DNA from: JBAZOJ01 sp041648755
GTDB lineage: Bacteria > Planctomycetota > B143-G9
Direction of reading: 5' to 3'
Assembly (NCBI GenBank): GCA_041648755.1
Contig: JBAZOJ010000144.1
Span: forward strand, 1 to 9,775
Length of the DNA stretch: 9,775 nucleotides
Under the pieces are notes generated by a model that was not told the DNA's origin, did no database searches, and saw only the letters and a list, made by a program, of their open reading frames with translations. Every line of letters starts with the position of its first letter. Within the stretch, counting starts at the first letter, position 1. Of this stretch, positions 1 through 4,585 are shown one piece after another. The position numbers were made by a program, and so were the translations under genes.

Positions 1-41
1 AAGTCCTCGGCGATCGAAATGTTGTATCTGTCCTCAGCCAT
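1..41 (-). CDS. Partial gene, N-terminus only, product unknown
   Basis: Only the first 13 codons are in the window, reading MAEDRYNISIAED. The start is well supported: an ATG (41-39) preceded by AGGAGG (52-47) with a 5-base gap. The gene lies downstream of the prepilin-like gene on the same strand after a gap of about 200 bases, so it may be the next operon member or have its own promoter. The visible part has no signal peptide or membrane segment, suggesting a cytoplasmic protein. The family cannot be named from so short a stretch. Confidence 0.6.
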   Translation of the reverse strand, partial: MAEDRYNISIAED

Positions 42-242
42 CACGGCCTCCTAGTTGTTTCAGTGATATATTCGCTCAAGTCCGAATTTTGTTCACTTTT
101 TTTCGGCGGAAAAGTTTTCCCCGTCTCGACTCTTCGCGGTTCCGACAGCCGACGAAACGACTGCGACTTAGGAAATCCCTGCCATACAGCACATTTTTCG
201 GGCGACAAACCCGTGAAAGAAAATTCGGTGCTGCCGGTCAAA
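42..242. other. Intergenic stretch with one short palindrome, no gene seen
   Basis: This roughly 200-base gap separates the prepilin-like gene from the partial gene at the left edge. I find no ORF with a ribosome site and plausible composition in it, and no convincing terminator; the best hairpin (CGGG/CCCG near 199-213) has only four pairs. It holds the 13-base palindrome GGAAAAGTTTTCC at 108-120. On the minus strand there is an AT-rich TATATC-like -10 without a good -35, so a separate promoter for the left-edge gene is possible but unproven. Confidence 0.4.
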
Positions 243-500
243 TCACTTGCCGACGGAGTTTTCGCCATCGGAACGGAGCGGGATAGGTGCCGCCGAAGGA
301 GGCGGGCAGTCCTGAATGTCAGAAGCTGGCGGAACCGTGAGTGAAGGTGCAGGAGACATGGCGGCCTGTGGCGGCGGATCCGGACGAAGCAAGACATAGA
401 TCGAAAAAACCGTGGCGGCGGCAATTGCCAGCAGTACCACAAACGTAAGCACATCGAGAAATGTGGCGCCCGACCGCATGGAACTGTTGGTGAGTTTCAT
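243..500 (-). CDS. Short prepilin-like single-span membrane protein
   Basis: 85 residues; not a family I can name. The N-terminus looks like a class III (type IV prepilin) signal: a polar leader with Lys2 and Arg9 ending in Gly11, then ATFLD, with an acidic residue (Asp16) at the +5 position of the would-be mature protein, then about 20 hydrophobic residues (17-38). In prepilins the peptidase cuts after this Gly, and the +5 acid (normally Glu) aids assembly. The rest (39-85) is a low-complexity Pro/Ala/Ser tail with no globular pilin head, so this would be a very short pseudopilin. It could instead be a plain single-pass anchor. GGAAGGAG lies 9 bases before the ATG. It starts 25 bases after the TPR gene stop, as the third gene of the operon. 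Asp rather than Glu at +5, and Ala rather than Phe/Met at +1, keep the pilin reading uncertain. Confidence 0.6.
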   Translation of the reverse strand: MKLTNSSMRSGATFLDVLTFVVLLAIAAATVFSIYVLLRPDPPPQAAMSPAPSLTVPPASDIQDCPPPSAAPIPLRSDGENSVGK

Positions 501-525
501 ATCGCTGCTCCTTCCATCGATAGTG

Positions 526-1833
526 CTACTGTTCCGGCTTTGCAGCGGGCGGAGTTGGAGTCACCGCGGGGGTCGCTTCGGGCTTCGCTTCAGGCGGCTT
601 CTCGGGAGCAGGGGGTTCCGCCTCGGCCTTGGGCTTCGGGGGACAGAGAATTTCCCTGGCCTCGAGCATTGATCGCCATGTAGTTGCGACAGAGCACTCA
701 GGGAATTTTGGAGAACTGAGTTCAGTTACCCGGTAGAAGCACTCAATGCTGCGATTTTCTTTCCCGGCCGCGAGGTTGACCATGGCGACACAGAAGTAAC
801 TCAGGCCCGCGAATTCGCGGTCTTCCAAATTCGCAATGGCCGCATCGATCAACGTGCTTTCGTCGCTGTCTCCACGAATGTAAGAGAATATGAGCGACCA
901 GCGGGTCTTGAACTCGTCGTCCGAAATGACACCTTGCAGCATGTCCTTAGCCATTGAAGCTCGTTCGTTCGCCTCGAATGTGCGCCCGCCCAGTTTCAAC
1001 GTGAGGCACAAGTACACAATGTACCTTGCCTTTTCGGGACGGCTCGATGCGGTGGCGGACTTGAAATCTCCGGCGGCTCCGTCAAAGCGGCTGGAAAGGA
1101 GTCTCACAAGACCTCTTCTGAAAAAAATCGTGGGGCTCTCTTTCCAGGGGTCGAATGAGATGCCAAGATTGATGTCTGCTTCCGCTCCGGCGAAGTCCTT
1201 CTTGCCCATGCGGGCATCCGCACGCAGGTAGCAGGCTTCGTAGAATTTGGGCAGGATCTTCAGAATATCATCCATTGTGGCGATCGCATCATCGAACCGC
1301 GCTATCATGATCTCGGTGCGGCCTTTCTTCATCATCAGGTCAGCTTCGCCCGGAGCGACTTCGACTGCCTTCTTGTAGGATTCGTAGGCTGCCTGAACGT
1401 CACCTTGTTCCAGCAGAATGTCTCCCTTGAGCTCGTAGCCTGGTACCCACGTCGGAGCGGCCTGGATGCAGCGGCTGCAGTCCAGGAGAGCCTGCTTCAC
1501 ATCACCCGAACCACGGTACGCACGGGCACGCCAGAAGTACGCTCTGTAGTTCGCCAGGTCCTTGCTGATAACCAGCGAAAGGTCGTTCAGCGCCGCAGGA
1601 AGCTCTTCAGTGTAGACGTGGCAGATTCCTCTTTGCAGGTAAGCTTCCAGGTAATCGGCCTTCAGGTCAATTGCCTTGTCGAATTCTTCGGCGGCTTCCG
1701 CGTAACGTCCCTCATCCATCAGCTTGATGCCGTAATCGAAGAAATCCTCCGCGGGACCCTTCGCGCCCTCGGAAAAAGCGATCGAAGAAAGGAAAACGAA
1801 CAACAGCAGCACAGAAGCAGTCAGAGCCTTCAT
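526..1833 (-). CDS. Secreted TPR-repeat protein with proline-rich tail
   Basis: 435 residues from the ATG at 1833. That start is preferred because it begins a clear signal peptide (hydrophobic residues 4-20, likely cut around 20-25) and has GGAGG 7 bases upstream; the frame is open 20 codons further but those residues lie in the upstream gene. Residues 27-260 hold about six tetratricopeptide helix pairs with the usual small/aromatic pattern (A-EEF-KAI, A-YLQRGI, ALLDCSRCI, AYESYKKAVEVAPG). Residues 335-395 form a further TPR-like segment with the FxxAMxxLAAGxxxxxIxxF pattern. The last 38 residues are a Pro/Ala/Glu/Lys tail, possibly a flexible linker or envelope-spanning segment. TPR proteins are scaffolds for other proteins; the partner is not visible. 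Its start overlaps the stop of the OB-fold gene as TGATG, implying translational coupling. Confidence 0.85.
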   Translation of the reverse strand: MKALTASVLLLFVFLSSIAFSEGAKGPAEDFFDYGIKLMDEGRYAEAAEEFDKAIDLKADYLEAYLQRGICHVYTEELPAALNDLSLVISKDLANYRAYFWRARAYRGSGDVKQALLDCSRCIQAAPTWVPGYELKGDILLEQGDVQAAYESYKKAVEVAPGEADLMMKKGRTEIMIARFDDAIATMDDILKILPKFYEACYLRADARMGKKDFAGAEADINLGISFDPWKESPTIFFRRGLVRLLSSRFDGAAGDFKSATASSRPEKARYIVYLCLTLKLGGRTFEANERASMAKDMLQGVISDDEFKTRWSLIFSYIRGDSDESTLIDAAIANLEDREFAGLSYFCVAMVNLAAGKENRSIECFYRVTELSSPKFPECSVATTWRSMLEAREILCPPKPKAEAEPPAPEKPPEAKPEATPAVTPTPPAAKPEQ

Positions 1834-2291
1834 CACTTCGCCTCCGATGCGAGCCACTTCTCCAAGCCCAAATTCGGAAACGGGTAGAACCACTTGTCGA
1901 AGTACTGGCTGTAGATAATGGGCCTTCCGTCAGTGGTGATTTCCTTGAACGTGCCGCTGACTTCCACCAGATCGCCTTTTTCTACCCTGGTTCCAACTTC
2001 GCCGATTGCAAGACCGTAGAAGCAGTATTTGGGCTCAGCAGGATGGCCAAACTTGTAGGCTTGCACAAGGATATAGGTCTCCTTCCGATCCGGAATTCGA
2101 TCAAACTCCAAGATTCTCCCTGACCAACTGACTTTGGGCTTTGAAAGGGGCTCGCCGCGCAGGATCTTGTCGTAATCGCTCTTGAACTCAAGCCACCTGT
2201 CCTTCTCGACCTTGTAGGCAATCACGGATGCTATCGCAAAGATGACACCAAGGAATACGAGAATTGCCGCGATAGTCTTGAACGTCTTCAT
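1833..2291 (-). CDS. Membrane-anchored OB-fold-like protein
   Basis: 152 residues from the ATG at 2291, which has GGAGG 5 bases upstream; an in-frame TTG at 2303 overlaps that ribosome site and is less likely. Residues 6-26 form one hydrophobic segment (membrane anchor or uncleaved signal), placing the rest outside the cytoplasm. Residues 52-131 show a beta-rich pattern like small OB-fold domains: VSWSGRILEFDR, ETYILVQAYKF, a central CFYGLA strand, then KGDLVEVSGTFKE and GRPIIYSQYF. The Gly-Asp-x-Val-x-Val-x-Gly turn is typical of the tRNA_anti-like/BOF type of OB fold. The ligand is unknown. It is the first gene of the operon and abuts the TPR gene. The OB assignment rests on pattern recognition only; I do not recognise a named family. 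Confidence 0.75.
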   Translation of the reverse strand: MKTFKTIAAILVFLGVIFAIASVIAYKVEKDRWLEFKSDYDKILRGEPLSKPKVSWSGRILEFDRIPDRKETYILVQAYKFGHPAEPKYCFYGLAIGEVGTRVEKGDLVEVSGTFKEITTDGRPIIYSQYFDKWFYPFPNLGLEKWLASEAK

Positions 2292-2308
2292 GGAGACCTC
2301 CAAGGTGG

Positions 2309-2337
2309 ATTATACCTTCTGGGAGTCTGCTGGTCAA
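2309..2337 (-). promoter_or_regulatory. Sigma70-type promoter of the OB-fold/TPR/prepilin-like operon
   Basis: On the minus strand the -35 box is TTGACC (2337-2332), followed by exactly 17 bases and a perfect -10 box TATAAT (2314-2309). The start point would fall near 2302, giving a very short leader of about 11 bases that begins almost at the GGAGG ribosome site of the ATG at 2291. The -35 overlaps the -35 region of the divergent promoter. Confidence 0.85.
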
Positions 2338-2358
2338 AGCGCAGAATTGTGGTATGAT
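2331..2358 (+). promoter_or_regulatory. Extended -10 promoter of the STN-like gene, leaderless
   Basis: TATGAT at 2353-2358 is preceded by TGG (2350-2352), making an extended -10 element. The possible -35 TGGTCA (2331-2336) is weak and 16 bases away, as is usual with extended -10 promoters. The ATG begins at 2365, only six bases after the -10, so transcription should start at or beside the ATG. No Shine-Dalgarno sequence lies before that ATG. Confidence 0.65.
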
Positions 2359-2364
2359 AACAAT

Positions 2365-2928
2365 ATGAATCCTGCAAAAGTGCTGGCAGTGGTTATTCTG
2401 CTCTCCGTCTTGGCCATCCCGGCTCTTGCCGATTCCCCTCAACGCCTCTGGGGAACGTATCCTGCTTCATGGGGAGCGCATGCCCTGCCAACATATCCCG
2501 CCCTGAGCAAATACGACCCGATTTCTGCCCGGGCATCTGTGACTCCTCAATGGATTTACGATATTCAAACGCGGCTTGGCTATCGCCTCACCGTGGATTT
2601 CGCACAAGTCCCTCTTTCCGAAGCGGCGCGAACCATTTCTCAACTGTTGGGCGTCGCGGTGGTTCTATCGAGCGCGGCCCGCGAGAGCGGGAAAGCCATT
2701 ACTTTGAGCGTTCCATCCATGCGGGGGGCATTGGTTCTGGAATGGGTCTGCCGGTTGGCCGACGCTGACTGGAGGATAATGGACGAGGCGGTCTACATAC
2801 TGCTGAAATCCGAATTGCCCGCCGAGGAAAAACCGCCAACTCTTGAAGAGATAATCGAGACGATAAACAAAGAGAGCGAGCCGGTCACCGACTTCAAGCC
2901 GCCGGACGACCCCATTTACGGCGATTAA
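2365..2928 (+). CDS. Secreted STN / secretin-N0-like domain protein
   Basis: 187 residues from the ATG at 2365. This start gives a clean signal peptide (hydrophobic 6-20, cleavage after ALA22), so the mature protein is exported. Residues about 73-147 match the short N-terminal domain found in secretins and TonB-dependent receptors: YRLTVDFAQVPLSEAARTI, then LLGVAVVLS, ITLSVPSMRGALVLEWVC, and a final DEAVYILL strand. In secretins this domain contacts other assembly subunits; here it stands alone, without a beta-barrel or channel domain. Residues 23-60 are Trp/Tyr/Pro rich and 151-187 are acidic and Pro-rich, ending PPDDPIYGD. It diverges from the OB/TPR/prepilin-like operon with an overlapping promoter region, so the two units may be co-regulated. 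It could be a periplasmic adaptor or a relic of a larger protein. Export is fairly certain, the STN call moderately so, the function unknown. Confidence 0.75.
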   Translation: MNPAKVLAVVILLSVLAIPALADSPQRLWGTYPASWGAHALPTYPALSKYDPISARASVTPQWIYDIQTRLGYRLTVDFAQVPLSEAARTISQLLGVAVVLSSAARESGKAITLSVPSMRGALVLEWVCRLADADWRIMDEAVYILLKSELPAEEKPPTLEEIIETINKESEPVTDFKPPDDPIYGD

Positions 2929-2947
2929 CCTCCCCTGGTGCCACTGC

Positions 2948-2975
2948 GCGCTTGCCTTGACGGCAAGCGCTTTTT
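2948..2975 (+). terminator. Rho-independent terminator of the STN-like gene
   Basis: A nine-pair perfect stem, GCGCTTGCC (2948-2956) with GGCAAGCGC (2962-2970), closes a five-base loop and is followed directly by TTTTT (2971-2975). It lies 20 bases after the stop codon. On the minus strand the same hairpin has no T-run after it, so it would terminate a minus-strand transcript poorly. Confidence 0.9.
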
Positions 2976-2995
2976 CGTCAATAGCCTTCACTTGA

Positions 2996-3178
2996 TCAGC
3001 AGGGCAGGGGCTTTTGGCCTCGAAAAACCACCTGAAAACGAAAGACCGGGATGCCGGTAAGCTCCACGGTGGTGAAGCATCCCGAGCAATCCCGGTCCCC
3101 TTCCCCAAAACTTATCCGCGCGCAGGCATCGAACTTGGGGTTTCGCCCCACGCGGTTGATTGTTGGCAAAGAACTCAT
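2996..3178 (-). CDS. Possible 60-residue small protein (or structured small RNA)
   Basis: An ATG at 3178 opens 60 codons starting MSSLPTINRVGRNPKF, with a CSGC pair (Cys31, Cys34), Cys19 and a C-terminal Cys60. Third-position GC, counted by hand, is higher than in positions 1 and 2, as expected for coding DNA here. The second half alternates hydrophobic and polar residues like a small beta domain. GAGGTG lies 6 bases before the ATG. However, the start point predicted from the strong promoter is near 3184, so that ribosome site would not be transcribed and translation would be close to leaderless. The DNA also carries strong inverted repeats (3044-3097; 3138-3150), which a small RNA would explain better. 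The opening PTIN resembles ribosomal protein S12 but nothing else does. No signal peptide. A four-Cys metal site is conceivable but not shown. Family not recognised. Confidence 0.4.
   Translation of the reverse strand: MSSLPTINRVGRNPKFDACARISFGEGDRDCSGCFTTVELTGIPVFRFQVVFRGQKPLPC
3044..3097. repeat. Strong inverted repeat with two competing pairings
   Basis: GACCGGGAT (3044-3052) is perfectly complementary to ATCCCGGTC (3089-3097). Part of the same left arm, GGGATGC (3048-3054), is also complementary to GCATCCC (3077-3083), with one further pair possible. The two pairings exclude each other because they share GGGAT. A small palindrome CCACGGTGG (3064-3072) sits in the loop. There is no T-run, so it is not a standard terminator. 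Confidence 0.75.
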
Positions 3179-3190
3179 CTCATTCACCTC

Positions 3191-3219
3191 AGTATACCCC
3201 AAAAAGTTTGAGGTGTCAA
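3191..3219 (-). promoter_or_regulatory. Near-consensus sigma70 promoter for the small transcript
   Basis: On the minus strand TTGACA (3219-3214, perfect) is followed by exactly 17 bases and TATACT (3196-3191, five of six). This is the best promoter in the window. Transcription should begin near 3184 and run leftwards through the 60-codon ORF and the inverted repeats. The terminator at 3274-3309 isolates it from the thioredoxin gene upstream, so it serves its own unit. Confidence 0.85.
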
Positions 3220-3227
3220 ACTCAAAC
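3205..3227. promoter_or_regulatory. Operator-like palindrome over the small-transcript -35 box
   Basis: GTTTGAG (3206-3212) and CTCAAAC (3221-3227) form a perfect inverted repeat with an 8-base spacer. The central copy TCAAAC (3216-3221) also pairs with the left arm, giving AGTTTGA-GGTG-TCAAACT (3205-3222). The three half-sites cover the -35 box (3214-3219) and the bases just upstream, the usual place for a repressor or class II activator site. No regulator gene is adjacent. Confidence 0.55.
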
Positions 3228-3240
3228 GCCCGGAGGGCGT
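3226..3240. repeat. Short palindrome ACGCCC-GGA-GGGCGT
   Basis: A six-pair perfect inverted repeat with a three-base centre, directly next to the operator-like sequence and upstream of the small-transcript promoter. It could be a second protein-binding site or a small hairpin; no T-run follows it. Confidence 0.5.
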
Positions 3241-3273
3241 CCCTTCCAATGGCTTGAGAGATAGGGGGTTGTG

Positions 3274-3309
3274 AAAAAAGAAAGGGCCGCCCAGAAGGCG
3301 GCCCTTTTT
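3274..3309. terminator. Bidirectional terminator after the tandem thioredoxin gene
   Basis: AAAGGGCCGCC (3281-3291) pairs fully with GGCGGCCCTTT (3297-3307) around a five-base loop. On the minus strand the stem is followed by TTTCTTTTTT, a good U-tract, which ends the thioredoxin gene (stop at 3327) 20 bases upstream. On the plus strand it runs into TTTTT as well, so it works in both directions. Confidence 0.9.
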
Positions 3310-3326
3310 GTTATCAGCGGGACCGA

Positions 3327-4343
3327 CTATGGCTTGGGTGATTCGCCGGGCTTCTTTTCGGGTTTCTTCGTTTCAGGCTTCTTTGCGTTGAAAGCCGCCT
3401 CCAGGGCTGCCTCCACCGCTTCATACTGTGTTACGCCTTCGAAGGTGGCGGAAATCCGTCCGAATTTGTCGATAACGACTGTGTAGGGGATTCCGCCGAC
3501 TCCCATCTGGCCGAAGATCTTGCCTTCGTCGTCATACAGGATCTGGTACTTGGCGCCGGACTTCTTGTTATGCTCCTTGACCTTTTCCTTCGTTTCCTTC
3601 CGCTCGGCGCTCAGGAGGTCCAATTCCCAGATCGTTGCTTTCTTGCTGTACTTTTCGAGAAGCTTGTTCAGCACCGGGATCATCTGCTGACAGGGTCCGC
3701 ACCAGGTGGCGCCGAACTTCACGACGACGGGGCCCTTCTTCAGGGCGGCCGCGAGCTTGTACTCTTTGTCGTCAATGGCGGTTAGCGTGAAGTCGGGGAA
3801 CATGGCGCCGACTTCGCCGGGAAGCGGTTCAGACTTGGAAACCGCAGTGATGATGGGCTTCATCGCTTCGAAAGTCATTCCGCCGACGAGCGTCTTGCGG
3901 TATGTCCCATCCGGGCCTATGAAAGCGGTCTGGGGAATGCCGCCCTGTCCTTCGACGTTGTAGATCTGGAAGATCGAACCTTCGTCCAGCACGACGGTCC
4001 ACGGGGTCTTCTTGCTCTTTACGGACGCAGCGACCTTTTCCCTGGTCTCGCCTTTTTCCGTGCTGAGTATGTCGACCTCAATGATGACGACGTTCTTCAT
4101 CTCGTCATTGATTTTCTTGAGCTCGGGCCACATCCTCTCGCAATATCCGCACCATATGGCTCCGAACTTGATGATGGCGGTTTTGCCCGAAATAGCCTGA
4201 GAAAGCGAGAATTCCTTATCATCCCAGGTCTTGGCGGTGAAATCCACGAACGGCTTTCCGACTTCCGCGCGGTTGCCCTCCGCTGGTGCGAAGAGGCTCA
4301 CACTTAGGAAGGCGGCCAGACACAAAACAGCGACATACCTCAT
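3327..4343 (-). CDS. Exported protein with two thioredoxin-fold domains
   Basis: 338 residues. A signal peptide (1-23, no lipobox) sends it to the periplasm or cell surface. Two homologous TlpA/ResA-type thioredoxin domains follow. Domain 1 (about 28-170) has the active site WCGYC (64-68) and the cis-proline GIP (135-137). Domain 2 (about 180-320) has WCGPC (214-218) and GIP (284-286). Both start with DFT and share the DDKE, KFGA-WCG and D-LS-E spacing, so the gene arose by internal duplication. Both CxxC pairs are intact, so thiol-disulfide exchange is expected; the electron source and substrate are not shown. The C-terminus is a short Lys/Pro tail (321-338). AAAGGAG lies 5 bases before the ATG. 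It stands alone, divergent from accA, with a terminator after it. Related exported proteins serve cytochrome c maturation or oxidative protein folding. Confidence 0.9.
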   Translation of the reverse strand: MRYVAVLCLAAFLSVSLFAPAEGNRAEVGKPFVDFTAKTWDDKEFSLSQAISGKTAIIKFGAIWCGYCERMWPELKKINDEMKNVVIIEVDILSTEKGETREKVAASVKSKKTPWTVVLDEGSIFQIYNVEGQGGIPQTAFIGPDGTYRKTLVGGMTFEAMKPIITAVSKSEPLPGEVGAMFPDFTLTAIDDKEYKLAAALKKGPVVVKFGATWCGPCQQMIPVLNKLLEKYSKKATIWELDLLSAERKETKEKVKEHNKKSGAKYQILYDDEGKIFGQMGVGGIPYTVVIDKFGRISATFEGVTQYEAVEAALEAAFNAKKPETKKPEKKPGESPKP

Positions 4344-4380
4344 GGGGTTCTCCTTTTCTTAGTGTTGCTGACTGTCATTC

Positions 4381-4386
4381 ATTATA
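4381..4386 (-). promoter_or_regulatory. Candidate -10 box for the thioredoxin gene
   Basis: A perfect TATAAT on the minus strand, 37 bases before the ATG at 4343, would place the start point near 4374 and give a leader of about 30 bases including the AAAGGAG ribosome site. No good -35 box is found at 16-18 bases (best hexamer GTCACT), so it may need an activator. Confidence 0.45.
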
Positions 4387-4585
4387 CGTCCCATCATTCC
4401 GGAAGTGACGCCCAAAAGTGGTCCAGACATCCCCGAGCCCCCCGTAAGTGCGGTCTGGCCGCGCCGGAAAAACCGGTTATACTTCCAAGGACTTCCATCC
4501 GGCCTCCCGGCTGACGGGGCAGTTCGTTACCATGTGTAACCGCTTCCCTTCGTGGAAGTTGCAGAATATCCGTGCGGAGGATTCG
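4387..4585 (+). promoter_or_regulatory. accA upstream region with a weak promoter and small hairpins
   Basis: No gene is seen here. A candidate plus-strand promoter has -10 TATACT (4478-4483) and a poor -35 CTGGCC (4455-4460) 17 bases away, giving a leader of roughly 95 bases. Small inverted repeats occur: CCAGAC/GTCTGG (4423-4428, 4453-4458, touching the -35), GTTAC/GTAAC (4526-4530, 4536-4540) and CTTCC/GGAAG (4543-4547, 4554-4558). ACTTCC is repeated at 4481 and 4491. I recognise no known riboswitch. Confidence 0.35.

Noticed and set aside
41..454. A minus-strand ORF in another frame over the prepilin-like gene
   Set aside because: It is rich in Arg, His and Cys, has no recognisable domain and no ribosome site; the overlapping frame has a good ribosome site and a clear membrane segment.
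2665..3108. A 147-codon minus-strand ORF across the STN gene and its terminator
   Set aside because: It begins with TTG without a ribosome site, runs through a strong terminator hairpin and lies antisense to a gene with a good signal peptide and domain pattern.
3127..3141. A tRNA-like T-loop (GTTCGATGCC on the minus strand)
   Set aside because: No matching acceptor stem, anticodon arm or CCA end can be assembled around it.
2996..3178. The small ORF starting like ribosomal protein S12 (PTINRVGR)
   Set aside because: Only the first few residues resemble S12; no later S12 motif appears in any frame nearby, so it is not an S12 gene or pseudogene.
3000..3184. 6S, SRP or RNase P RNA in the small unit
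   Set aside because: I do not find the long rod with a central bubble of 6S RNA, the SRP tetraloop region, or the conserved RNase P core.
4448..4585. An N-terminal extension of AccA
   Set aside because: The 46 upstream codons do not look like AccA and have no ribosome site, while GCGGAGG lies 5 bases before the ATG at 4586.
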